This document shows positions 23,734 through 31,765 of a stretch of 64,000 bases of DNA, piece after piece. The position numbers and the translations under genes are program-made. This DNA is from Lachnospiraceae bacterium (lineage in GTDB: Bacteria; Bacillota; Clostridia; Lachnospirales; Lachnospiraceae). Every line of letters begins with the position of its first letter. Position 1 is the stretch's first letter. The stretch is from NCBI GenBank assembly GCA_015056815.1, contig SVFN01000012.1, forward strand, positions 1 to 64,000, written 5' to 3'. Below the pieces are notes generated by a model that had not been told where the DNA came from, searched no databases, and worked only from the letters and a program-made list of their open reading frames with translations.

Positions 23734-25194
23734 ATGGTCACAAAATTAGACGAAGCGGCAAAGAAAAAGATACAGGATCTGCAGGGCAGTATGTCCGGTA
23801 ATTATAGTGAAAACAAAAATTATCTGAAACAGAAGCTGGAGACAGAACGTAACTTTGATATTGTCTGGAGGGAGATTGAGATCGGCGGCCGGAGAGCTTC
23901 GATCTGTTTTATCGATGGCTTCTGTAAAGATGAAATGATGCAGAAGATGCTGCAGTTTTTTATGGATATCCAAGCAGAGGAAATGCCGAAGGAAGCAGCG
24001 GAAATGTCCAAAAAGTTTATGCCTTATGTGGAAGTGGAGATTTCCGGCGAGTGGTCGAAGATCGTACAGGATATTCTTTCCGGTGTGTTCGGCCTTATGG
24101 TGGAGGGATTCGGCGAATGTGTGCTGATCGATTCCAGAACTTACCCGGCCAGAAGTGTGGATGAACCGGAGAAGGACAAGGTGCTAAGGGGATCCCGGGA
24201 TGGATTCGTGGAGACGATCATTTTTAATACGGCGCTGATCCGTCGCAGGATCCGCAGTACAGATCTGCGTATGGAAATCATGAATGCGGGGAGAAGCTCC
24301 CGCACGGATATTGTACTGTGTTATATGGACAGCAGAGTGGATCATGCATTTTTGGAGCGGGTGAAGGACAGGATACGTTCGATCAAGGTGGATGCACTGA
24401 CTCTGAATCAGGAAAGTCTGGCAGAATGTCTGTATACCGGAAGATGGTTCAATCCGTTCCCTAAATTTAAGTATACGGAGCGGCCGGATGCTGCTGCCGC
24501 CCAGATACTGGAGGGAGATATTGTGATCCTGGTGGACAATTCGCCTTCCGCCATGATCATTCCGACTTCTGTACTGGATATTATCGAGGAGGCGGATGAT
24601 TATTATTTTCCGCCGGTCACAGGATCTTATCTGCGTCTGTCCAGGATTTTGATCGCGGTCATGACTTATTTCCTGACGCCGACCTTCCTGCTTTTGATGA
24701 TGTATCCGGAATGGATTCCCGAGGGACTTCGGTTTATCATTGTCAAAGACACGATCAATATTCCGCTTTTGTGGCAGTTTTTGCTGCTGGAACTGGCAAT
24801 CGACGGACTGAAGCTGGCAGCGGTCAATACGCCGAATATGCTGAGTACTCCGTTAAGCGTACTGGCGGCGCTGGTGCTGGGAGAGTTTTCGGTCAAAAGC
24901 GGCTGGTTTAACAGTGAAGTGATGCTTTACATGGCATTTGTGGCCATTGCCAATTACACGCAACAAAGCTATGAACTGGGGTACGCGATCAAGTTTATGC
25001 GCATGATCACACTGATCCTGACTGCGGTGTTTGGGGTTTACGGCTATATTGCGGGAGTCGGACTTTTACTGTTTGCCCTGATCAATAATAAGACTGTTTC
25101 CGGAGAAAGCTATCTGTCTCCGCTGCTTCCGTTTGATGGCAAAAAGCTGCTTGGCAGGATCTTCAGGCGCAGACTTCCGGAGAGTATTCGATGA
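23734..25194 (+). CDS. spoVAF: spore germination protein, SpoVAF/GerA family
   Basis: The protein is 486 residues. The N-terminal soluble half starts as in SpoVAF (NFDIVWREIEIGGRRASICF then IDGFCKDEMM). The central part has IILEGDIVILVDNSPSAM-type and EEADDYYFPPVTGSYLRLSR segments typical of the GerA superfamily. At least four or five membrane helices follow (about 310-460) and a basic tail ends RRRLPESIR. In the family, SpoVAF sits in the inner spore membrane with SpoVA/GerA receptors and aids calcium-dipicolinate release on germination. There is no spoVA operon or gerB/gerC neighbour, so a GerA-type receptor subunit is the alternative. The start has the ribosome site inside the upstream terminator. 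Confidence 0.88.
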   Translation: MVTKLDEAAKKKIQDLQGSMSGNYSENKNYLKQKLETERNFDIVWREIEIGGRRASICFIDGFCKDEMMQKMLQFFMDIQAEEMPKEAAEMSKKFMPYVEVEISGEWSKIVQDILSGVFGLMVEGFGECVLIDSRTYPARSVDEPEKDKVLRGSRDGFVETIIFNTALIRRRIRSTDLRMEIMNAGRSSRTDIVLCYMDSRVDHAFLERVKDRIRSIKVDALTLNQESLAECLYTGRWFNPFPKFKYTERPDAAAAQILEGDIVILVDNSPSAMIIPTSVLDIIEEADDYYFPPVTGSYLRLSRILIAVMTYFLTPTFLLLMMYPEWIPEGLRFIIVKDTINIPLLWQFLLLELAIDGLKLAAVNTPNMLSTPLSVLAALVLGEFSVKSGWFNSEVMLYMAFVAIANYTQQSYELGYAIKFMRMITLILTAVFGVYGYIAGVGLLLFALINNKTVSGESYLSPLLPFDGKKLLGRIFRRRLPESIR

Positions 25195-25245
25195 AGAGCC
25201 TGCAACATAGAAATAAAAACCATTTAAAATGGTATCAGAAAACCC

Positions 25246-25274
25246 TTGCCAGTTTTGGACATCGGTGTTAATAT
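25246..25274 (+). promoter_or_regulatory. possible promoter of the DegV gene
   Basis: TTGCCA (25246-25251), 17-bp spacer, TAATAT (25269-25274). The transcript would begin about 10 nt before a 16-bp perfect inverted repeat. Confidence 0.4.
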
Positions 25275-25289
25275 AGCAAATGGAACAAG

Positions 25290-25334
25290 GAGTGCATCTG
25301 ATACATTCTGACGCAAATTGTATCAGATGCACTC
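25290..25334. repeat. 16-bp perfect inverted repeat in the DegV leader
   Basis: GAGTGCATCTGATACA (25290-25305) and its exact complement (25319-25334) are separated by 13 bp. No T run follows, so it is not a simple terminator. It could be a 5' stabilising stem-loop, an operator, or a decayed mobile-element end. Confidence 0.7.
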
Positions 25335-25405
25335 TCGGAAAAGAGATAATAGGACGTTTTTTTCTATAAAAAGCACGTTCTTTGCACAAAATAAGGAGAG
25401 GGATT

Positions 25406-26269
25406 ATGTTTAAGATCATTACAGATTCCGGAGCGGATCTTCCGGAAGGCTTTTTAGAGGAGAATGATGTTACCAGCCTGTATCTGCCGGTTACGATGGA
25501 TGGGATCAGCTATCGGGCCGCACAGGAGCTTCCGGGAGAAGAGTTTTATCAGAAGCTGAAACAGGGAGCGATGCCGACCACATCACAGATGAATCCCCAG
25601 GAAGCGGCAGAGTGTTTCCGCCAATATCTGGCTGAGGGAACTGCGGTTTTGTACCTGGCTCTCTCATCGGGCCTCAGCGGTACATATAACAGTGCGCGGA
25701 TCGGAGCGGATATGATCAAAGAGGAGATGCCGGATGCGAAGCTGGCAGTGGTGGACACTCTTTCGGCATCTGTTCAGCAGGGGCTCTTGGTCTGCAAGGC
25801 TGTACAACTTCGCAATGAGGGAAAAACACTGGAAGAAGTTGTGAAGTATGTGGAGGAGAACCGACAGAATTTTCATGCGATCTTTACGGTGGACGATCTG
25901 TTCCATCTCCACAGAGGGGGGCGTGTCAGCAAAGCTTCTGCCATCGTCGGCACGCTTGCGCAGATCAAACCCGTTTTGCGAATGAACGGGGAAGGAAAGA
26001 TTGAGATGCTCAATAAAGTGAGAGGACGTAAGAAGTCATTGCAGGCGGTCGTGGATACGATGGAAGAGCAGACGTCCGGCCAGGAAGAAAAAAATGACAT
26101 GGTTCTGATCGGTTATGGTGATTGTGCGGAAGATGCCGAGAGTGTCAAAGCACTGATACAGGAACGGTTTGGGATCGAAAAGGTCCTGCTGAGCCATGTG
26201 TGCCCCACCATTGGTGCGCATACCGGAGCCGGAATCATCGTACTGGCTTTCGCAGGGAAAAAAAGATAA
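25406..26269 (+). CDS. DegV-family fatty-acid-binding protein
   Basis: The protein is 287 residues. Family features: FKIITDSGADLPEGFLEEND at the start, TTSQMNPQEA (the conserved Thr-Ser-Gln lipid-site loop), LALSSGLSGTYNSAR, VVDTLSASVQQGLLV, DDLFHLHRGGRVSKASAIVG, LKP-like IKPVLRMNGEGKIEMLNKVRG, and C-terminal HVCPTIGAHTGAGIIVLAF. DegV/FakB proteins bind fatty acids and present them to the FakA kinase for phospholipid use. No fakA lies nearby. The ATG at 25406 follows AGGAGAGG; upstream in-frame codons lie in the untranslated leader. Single gene with its own terminator. Confidence 0.93.
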   Translation: MFKIITDSGADLPEGFLEENDVTSLYLPVTMDGISYRAAQELPGEEFYQKLKQGAMPTTSQMNPQEAAECFRQYLAEGTAVLYLALSSGLSGTYNSARIGADMIKEEMPDAKLAVVDTLSASVQQGLLVCKAVQLRNEGKTLEEVVKYVEENRQNFHAIFTVDDLFHLHRGGRVSKASAIVGTLAQIKPVLRMNGEGKIEMLNKVRGRKKSLQAVVDTMEEQTSGQEEKNDMVLIGYGDCAEDAESVKALIQERFGIEKVLLSHVCPTIGAHTGAGIIVLAFAGKKR

Positions 26270-26285
26270 TGGAAACAAGAAAAAG

Positions 26286-26324
26286 GAGTAAGGGTATCTG
26301 TCTTTGACAGGTACTCTTTTTTTT
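26286..26324 (+). terminator. intrinsic terminator after the DegV gene
   Basis: GAGTA pairs with TACTC and an inner CTGTC pairs with GACAG, followed by a run of eight T. Confidence 0.75.
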
Positions 26325-26486
26325 GATCTTTCCGGGACACCGGAACCAACACAGGTCTCCTTACATATGATGTATCAGAATGTGAAATGCGACCGTTCGG
26401 CAAGAATGAAACATTTCAACATTGCGACTGTTAATGATTCCGGCAGGAGGAGTTGTTGACAAGGACAGCCAAGGAAAGGAGAAAAA

Positions 26487-26666
26487 ATGTATCAGTATCA
26501 GAAAGAAATGAAATGGGAGAGTGCACCGCTTGCGATGGTGTATATCCCCTGGCAGTATATGAATGAGGTGTTTGAAAACCTGTGTGATGCCTTACAGGCC
26601 GGAACACTTTTCCCGGAACTGGAAAAACCGTTTATGAGGGGGTGCTGCCATGATGTACGCAAATAA
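26487..26666 (+). CDS. cotJA: spore coat-associated protein CotJA
   Basis: A 59-codon gene with a strong ribosome site (AAAGGAG). The protein has the CotJA core: APLAMVYIPWQYMNEVFENL, then DALQAGTLFPELEKPF and the closing FMRGCCHD. It is short compared with the Bacillus protein, as in other clostridia. The reading frame overlaps the start of cotJB by 14-17 bp, which implies translational coupling. In Bacillus, cotJABC is a mother-cell sigma-E operon whose products sit in the inner coat. Confidence 0.9.
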   Translation: MYQYQKEMKWESAPLAMVYIPWQYMNEVFENLCDALQAGTLFPELEKPFMRGCCHDVRK

Positions 26667-26946
26667 ACCGGGCATGACACAGGCAATGGATCGCAAAAAA
26701 CTGATGAAAGCGATCCATGAAGTGTCTTTTGCCGTAGTGGAGATGACCCTGTATCTGGATACTCATCCGTATGAGACGGAAGCGATCCGTTATTTCAATC
26801 ACTATAACAAACTTAAGAATAAACTGGAAAAAGAGTATGCTGCAAGTTATGGACCGTTGACGATCGCGAATGTGGATGGTGACAATAATGACAGAAAGTG
26901 GAAATGGGCATTGGAGGAACTGCCCTGGAGAGGAGGATGTGCATAA
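26650..26946 (+). CDS. cotJB: spore coat protein CotJB
   Basis: The protein is 98 residues (97 if the second ATG of the ATGATG pair is used). It has the CotJB pattern: IHEVSFAVVEMTLYLDTHP, then EAIRYFNHYNKLKNKLEKEY, YGPLTI and WALEELPWRGGCA at the end. The GAGGGGGTG site inside cotJA serves as ribosome site. It probably forms a coat sub-complex with CotJA and CotJC. The stop codon (26944-26946) abuts the cotJC start. Confidence 0.93.
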   Translation: MMYANKPGMTQAMDRKKLMKAIHEVSFAVVEMTLYLDTHPYETEAIRYFNHYNKLKNKLEKEYAASYGPLTIANVDGDNNDRKWKWALEELPWRGGCA

Positions 26947-27558
26947 ATGTGGAATTATGAAAAACGGTTACAGTATCCGCTAAAGATCCAAAACACAAAT
27001 CCGAAGCTGGCTCAATTTATTATCAGCCAGTATGGCGGGCCGGACGGAGAACTTGGTGCCAGCATGCGCTATCTCTCGCAGCGTTACACCATGCCGTATC
27101 CTGAGGTGGCAGGGCTTTTGACGGATATCGGGACAGAGGAACTTGCTCATTTTGAGATGATCGGAGCCATTGTGTATCAGCTTACCAGGGATCTGACGGT
27201 TGAAGAAATCGAAAAATCCGGTTTTGGGCCTTATTATATCGACCACACAACAGCGCTCTGGCCACAGGCGGCAGGCGGAATCCCGTTCAATGCCTGTGAA
27301 TTCCAGTCAAAAGGGGATGCGATCACAGACCTGACAGAGAATCTTGCAGCGGAACAGAAAGCAAGGACGACTTATGACAATATCCTGCGCGTGGCGGATG
27401 ACCCGGATGTTTGTGATGCGATCCGGTTCCTGCGTGCCAGAGAGATCGTGCATTTTCAGAGATTCGGCGAAGCGCTTCGTCTGGTACAGGAAAAACTGGA
27501 TGAGAAGAATTTTTATGCTTATAATCCGGAATTTGACAAAACAGTACAGTCCAGATAG
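26947..27558 (+). CDS. cotJC: spore coat protein CotJC, manganese-catalase family
   Basis: The protein is 203 residues. It has a ferritin-like four-helix fold of the Mn-catalase type with the acidic/His metal ligands in GTEELAHFEMIGAIVYQL and in FLRAREIVHFQRFGEAL, and Glu residues in AEQKARTTYDNI. The start WNYEKRLQYPLKIQNTNPKL is typical of CotJC. The protein is a coat component that may detoxify peroxide in the spore. It is the third gene of cotJA-cotJB-cotJC and is followed by a terminator. Confidence 0.95.
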   Translation: MWNYEKRLQYPLKIQNTNPKLAQFIISQYGGPDGELGASMRYLSQRYTMPYPEVAGLLTDIGTEELAHFEMIGAIVYQLTRDLTVEEIEKSGFGPYYIDHTTALWPQAAGGIPFNACEFQSKGDAITDLTENLAAEQKARTTYDNILRVADDPDVCDAIRFLRAREIVHFQRFGEALRLVQEKLDEKNFYAYNPEFDKTVQSR

Positions 27559-27608
27559 TCTTATGACTTTATAGGTCAACAGTGAAAAAAGAAAACCGGA
27601 GGTAAAAA

Positions 27609-27637
27609 GGGGTGTTGAAAGAAACACCTCTTTTTTT
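27609..27637 (+). terminator. intrinsic terminator after cotJC
   Basis: GGGGTGTT pairs with AACACCTC (one G-U), GAAAG loop, then seven T. Confidence 0.85.
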
Positions 27638-27781
27638 CAGAAAATTAAGAAAAATATATTGTTTCCGTTATACAATTGTGATAATATGGATATGAAGAAA
27701 TAGATATCGATATTTTCTAACCCGAAAAAAAGGGGTCTAATATAAAAAATTAAAATTGTGCATTTTATTTTCAAATTTTTA

Positions 27782-27810
27782 TTACAATTTATAAGAATTT
27801 GTGGTATGAT
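27782..27810 (+). promoter_or_regulatory. sigma-A promoter of the SHOCT-domain gene
   Basis: TTACAA (27782-27787), 17-bp spacer ending in TGG, TATGAT (27805-27810). Confidence 0.7.
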
Positions 27811-27981
27811 AGATTGGTAGCTTTAAATGGACTATATTTTAAGCTGTTTTCTGTGCCGGTATTATTGGGCTTTTCTTTGGCAGGCATCATTTTGCCCGCC
27901 ATGTGATCGATCTGTGACCGGTTGCATCGATATATATCAGGATATGTAATGAATTTAGTGTATATATAGGGAGTGAGTAGT

Positions 27982-28689
27982 ATGAAGTGTTTAATCTGTG
28001 GCGGCGAATCAGCAGGGGAAGTATGTAATAAGTGTATTCGTCTCGAAAAAATCATCTATCAAAAAGAATGGGATGTCAAAGTCGGGGGTATCTTTGGTAA
28101 AAAAGAAGGGCTCCGCGTTGCCATTTCGAATCTTCGTATCAGCGGAAGGCTGGCGATCAGTGACAATCCGAGAGGATTGAATACGCGCTTTGATAATGTA
28201 GCGCATTACTTATTAAACTTAAAGGAAGTTTCAACGGTAGACTACCAGAACAGACCGACCCTGATGCTTACGATCAAGAATGATGCGACCGGATTCGAAC
28301 GCTATCTGTTCCTGCCGGGATTTGAGTATGGTGAGGAATTGATGAGTTCTATTTCTGATGCAAAGGAAAAAGCAAAAGTACTGACAGATCGTCTGCGCGA
28401 AGGCACGACAGGTTCAGCACCGGCTGCCTCACCGACACCTTCACCTGCACCGGCACCTTCACCCGCGCCTGCACCTGCACCTGCACCGGAACCGGTAGCG
28501 GCTCCGGAGCCAGCACCGACACCTTCACCTGCGCCTGTTTCTTATGATACGGTAGTGCTTTCAAGCATTGCAGAGGATGTATCCGAGTTTGAAACGAAGA
28601 TCAAGAAGTTAAAGGTGCTTCGTGATAACGGTATTCTGAGTGAGGAAGAGTATCAGGCTGAGAAGAAGAAGTTAGTAAGTATTTTCTAA
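27982..28689 (+). CDS. zinc-ribbon / SHOCT-domain protein with Pro-Ala linker
   Basis: The protein is 235 residues. The N-terminus is a small zinc ribbon with two CxxC pairs (KCLICGG and VCNKCIR). A PH-like globular domain follows (about 30-135: ISNLRISGRLAISDN, YQNRPTLMLTIKNDA, RYLFLPGFEYG). A low-complexity Pro/Ala/Ser linker (about 150-192) and a C-terminal SHOCT helical pair (KLKVLRDNGILSEEEYQAEK) complete it. SHOCT tails usually mediate oligomerisation or membrane or protein targeting. The ATG at 27982 has AGGGAG eight bases before it; an upstream GTG at 27973 overlaps that site. Function unknown. Monocistronic with a terminator. Confidence 0.8.
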   Translation: MKCLICGGESAGEVCNKCIRLEKIIYQKEWDVKVGGIFGKKEGLRVAISNLRISGRLAISDNPRGLNTRFDNVAHYLLNLKEVSTVDYQNRPTLMLTIKNDATGFERYLFLPGFEYGEELMSSISDAKEKAKVLTDRLREGTTGSAPAASPTPSPAPAPSPAPAPAPAPEPVAAPEPAPTPSPAPVSYDTVVLSSIAEDVSEFETKIKKLKVLRDNGILSEEEYQAEKKKLVSIF

Positions 28690-28703
28690 GGACAATGAAT
28701 GAG

Positions 28704-28739
28704 AAGGCTGTCAACTGCATATGCGGCGGACAGCCTTTT
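28704..28739 (+). terminator. intrinsic terminator after the SHOCT gene
   Basis: AAGGCTGTC pairs with GACAGCCTT, followed by TTA. Confidence 0.8.
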
Positions 28740-28756
28740 ATAAAGTGGAGGTTTGA

Positions 28757-30238
28757 ATGCGAGGGATAGATACACAGGTACGAAAAGTACGCAAGAGAGT
28801 CTTTAAAGAGGTAGCAGATCTGGCTTATCATTCCGATAATCTGATCGACGACATGGAAGCACTTCCCTATAAGCTTGTTAATACAGATAATCCGGATTAT
28901 TGGGAGAGCGTATACAGAGAGAGAGCTGTTGTACGAGAGCGGATCCGTCTGGCGATGGGAATGTCATTGCGGCCGGAGAATGCACCGGTCCATGTTTCAC
29001 AGGGTGTGGAAGAAAGTAATATCGCAGAGAAATATTATGAGCCGCCGCTGATGCAGGTGATCCCTTCTGCATGTAATAAATGTCCGGAGAATTCCTATAT
29101 CGTGACAGACAAATGTATGGGATGTCTGGCACATCCCTGCCGGGAGGTATGCCCCAGAGGTGCGATCTCCATGGTACAGGGAAAGTCCTATATTGATCCT
29201 GAAAAGTGTATCAAATGCGGTAAGTGTAAATCGGTATGTCCTTATGATGCGATCTCTCATCAGGTACGTCCTTGCGCCGCCGCCTGTGGCGTTAATGCGA
29301 TCAAGAATGATGAGCAGGGACGTGCCAGGATTGATAATGACATGTGTGTATCCTGCGGACAGTGTATGGTAAGCTGTCCGTTTGGTGCGATCGCAGATAA
29401 ATCACAGATCTTTCAGCTGATCCGGGCGATGCAGTCCGGCAGGAAGATCATTGCACAGGTAGCTCCGGCCTTTGTGGGACAATTTGGTAAAGGTGTGACA
29501 CCGGACCGGTTTAAGACCGCATTAAAGGAGCTTGGATTTGCGGATGTCTATGAAACAGCGATCGGGGCAGACATGGGAGCAATCGCGGAGGCGAAACATT
29601 ATGTGGAGGAGGTTGCAACCGGTGAGCTTCCTTTTTTGCTGACCTCCTGTTGTCCTTCCTGGTCTATGCTTGCCAAGAAATTTTTCCCGGAGACCATCGG
29701 AAGCATTTCCAATGAGCTGACGCCGATGGTGGCAACGGCCAGAATGATCAAAAAAGAACATCCGGATGCATCGGTCGTATTTATCGGTCCCTGCGCGTCC
29801 AAGAAGCTGGAGGCTTCCAGAAGGACTGTACGCTCGGATGTGGATTTTGTTATTACCTTTGAGGAACTGGTGGGAATGTTTGAGGCGAAGGGAATCCTGA
29901 TCGAGGAGATCGAGGCGATGGATCACATGGAGGATGCGACGGGAGCCGGTCGTGGATACGGTGTGGCAGGCGGCGTGGCAAGTGCGATCGAAGAATGCAT
30001 CAGAGAGTATTATCCGGATGTGGATGTCAATATCGAGCACGCTGAAAGCCTTGCTGAGTGTAAGAAAATGCTGATGCTCGCGAAAGCAGGCAAGAAAAAT
30101 GGCTGTCTGATCGAGGGAATGGCATGCCCCGGAGGCTGTGTGGCGGGAGCCGGTACCAATATTGCGATCGTACAGGCTACCAAAGAAGTGAATGCATTCA
30201 AAAAAGAAGCCGGGAAGAAGATCCCGGATTTAGAGTAA
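28757..30238 (+). CDS. [FeFe] hydrogenase catalytic subunit, group-B-like
   Basis: The protein is 493 residues. The N-terminal 90 residues are a family-specific helical region. Cys-rich ferredoxin segments follow (CNKCPENS; DKCMGCLAHPCREVCPRG; KCIKCGKCKSVCPYDA; MCVSCGQCMVSCPFGA), enough for several [4Fe-4S] clusters. The H-cluster motifs are complete: L1 TSCCPSW, L2 IGPCASKKLEA and L3 EGMACPGGCVAGAG. The TSCCP form of L1 is typical of group-B enzymes rather than the bifurcating or fermentative group A. It should make or consume H2 with ferredoxin as likely partner. There are no hydEFG maturases or flavin subunits beside it. Ribosome site GGAGG. gltX follows 50 bp later. Confidence 0.93.
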   Translation: MRGIDTQVRKVRKRVFKEVADLAYHSDNLIDDMEALPYKLVNTDNPDYWESVYRERAVVRERIRLAMGMSLRPENAPVHVSQGVEESNIAEKYYEPPLMQVIPSACNKCPENSYIVTDKCMGCLAHPCREVCPRGAISMVQGKSYIDPEKCIKCGKCKSVCPYDAISHQVRPCAAACGVNAIKNDEQGRARIDNDMCVSCGQCMVSCPFGAIADKSQIFQLIRAMQSGRKIIAQVAPAFVGQFGKGVTPDRFKTALKELGFADVYETAIGADMGAIAEAKHYVEEVATGELPFLLTSCCPSWSMLAKKFFPETIGSISNELTPMVATARMIKKEHPDASVVFIGPCASKKLEASRRTVRSDVDFVITFEELVGMFEAKGILIEEIEAMDHMEDATGAGRGYGVAGGVASAIEECIREYYPDVDVNIEHAESLAECKKMLMLAKAGKKNGCLIEGMACPGGCVAGAGTNIAIVQATKEVNAFKKEAGKKIPDLE

Positions 30239-30289
30239 AGGACAGAGCAACAGTAAAGATAGAAATACACGAAATAAGAGGAGATTATG

Positions 30290-31765
30290 ATGGAAACAAC
30301 AAAAATTCGTACAAGATTTGCGCCTAGCCCCACCGGCAGGATGCATGTGGGCAATCTGCGTACAGCACTGTACGCCTACCTGATCGCGAAACACGAGGGC
30401 GGAGATTTTATCCTGCGTATCGAGGATACGGATCAGGAGCGATATGTGGAAGGAGCGGTGGATATTATTTACCGCACTTTGCAGAAAACCGGACTGATCC
30501 ATGACGAAGGACCGGATAAGGATGGCGGCGTAGGACCCTATGTGCAGAGTGAAAGACAGGCCAGTGGCATTTATTTAGAGTATGCGAAGAAGTTGATCGA
30601 GAAGGGGGAAGCGTATTATTGCTTCTGTGATAAGGAGAGGCTGGAAAGTCTTCATCAGACGATCCGTCTTGAAAATGGTGAGACGAAAGAGATCAATGTT
30701 TATGACAAGCATTGTCTGCATCTTTCCAAAGAAGAGATCGAGGCAAATCTTGCAGCCGGTAAGCCTTATGTGATCAGACAGAATGTTCCCAACGAAGGAA
30801 CGACGACTTTTCAGGATGAGATTTATGGAGATATCACGGTGAACAATGAAGAACTGGACGATATGATCCTGATCAAATCCGATGGATTCCCGACCTACAA
30901 TTTTGCCAATGTTGTGGATGATCATCTGATGGGAATCACACATGTGGTAAGAGGAAATGAGTATCTTTCCTCTTCGCCTAAATACAACAGGCTTTATGAT
31001 GCATTCGGCTGGGAAGTGCCGGTGTATGTGCACTGTCCGCTGATTACGGATGAGGAACATCACAAGCTTTCCAAGAGATGCGGGCACTCTTCCTATGAAG
31101 ATCTGATCGAGCAGGGATTTCTGACAGAAGCGGTCGTAAACTTTGTGGCTCTTCTGGGATGGTCGCCTGAGGATAATCAGGAGATCATGTCTTTGGATGA
31201 GCTGATCGAGAAATTTGATTATCATCATATGTCCAAATCGCCGGCTGTTTTTGATTACACGAAGCTGAAATGGATGAATGGGGAGTACTTTAAGAAGATG
31301 GATGCGGAGGTTTTCTATGAAATGGCACTTCCGGTCATGAAAACAGTACTGACCAAAGAGTTTGATTTCAGGAAGATTGCGAAAATGGTACAGACCAGGA
31401 TCGAAGTCCTGACAGATATTCCGGGGCATATTGATTTCTTTGAGACACTTCCGGAGTATAACACTGACATGTATGCGCATAAAAAGATGAAGACAACGAA
31501 AGAGACGGCTCTCTTTGTGCTAAAAGAAGTGCTTCCGATTCTGGAAAGACAGGAAGATTACAGCAATGATGCACTTTATGAGTCACTCCTCACATACGTC
31601 AAAGAAAAGGAATATAAAAACGGATTTGTGATGTGGCCGATCCGTACCGCTGTTTCCGGCAAGCAGATGACACCGGCAGGAGCGACAGAGATCATGGAGA
31701 TTCTGGGTAAGGAAGAATCACTTGCAAGGATCAGGAAGGGAATTGCGTTACTGGAGAATGCCTGA
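30290..31765 (+). CDS. gltX: glutamyl-tRNA synthetase
   Basis: The protein is 491 residues. Class I signatures: [19 protein letters not shown] (HIGH equivalent HVGN) and the KMSKS equivalent [14 protein letters not shown]. The catalytic core also contains [37 protein letters not shown] and [14 protein letters not shown]. It charges tRNA-Glu, and probably tRNA-Gln as in organisms using GatCAB. Two ATGs are adjacent (30287, 30290); the AGGAG spacing favours the second. The 3' end overlaps the helicase start by 8 bp. Confidence 0.95.
   Translation: METTKIRTRFAPSPTGRMHVGNLRTALYAYLIAKHEGGDFILRIEDTDQERYVEGAVDIIYRTLQKTGLIHDEGPDKDGGVGPYVQSERQASGIYLEYAKKLIEKGEAYYCFCDKERLESLHQTIRLENGETKEINVYDKHCLHLSKEEIEANLAAGKPYVIRQNVPNEGTTTFQDEIYGDITVNNEELDDMILIKSDGFPTYNFANVVDDHLMGITHVVRGNEYLSSSPKYNRLYDAFGWEVPVYVHCPLITDEEHHKLSKRCGHSSYEDLIEQGFLTEAVVNFVALLGWSPEDNQEIMSLDELIEKFDYHHMSKSPAVFDYTKLKWMNGEYFKKMDAEVFYEMALPVMKTVLTKEFDFRKIAKMVQTRIEVLTDIPGHIDFFETLPEYNTDMYAHKKMKTTKETALFVLKEVLPILERQEDYSNDALYESLLTYVKEKEYKNGFVMWPIRTAVSGKQMTPAGATEIMEILGKEESLARIRKGIALLENA

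Larger units (their letters stand above)
27559..27981 (+). other. AT-rich intergenic region with long leader
   Basis: It contains the cotJ terminator (27609-27637), an AT-rich stretch (27640-27780), a promoter (27782-27810) and a leader of about 165 nt to the next start. The leader includes GGCAGGC..GCCCGCC and GATCGATC pieces but no riboswitch I can name. Confidence 0.6.

Noticed and set aside
28424..28542. Short tandem repeats of CCTGCACC type
   Set aside because: They encode the Pro/Ala linker of the SHOCT protein; ordinary low-complexity coding sequence.
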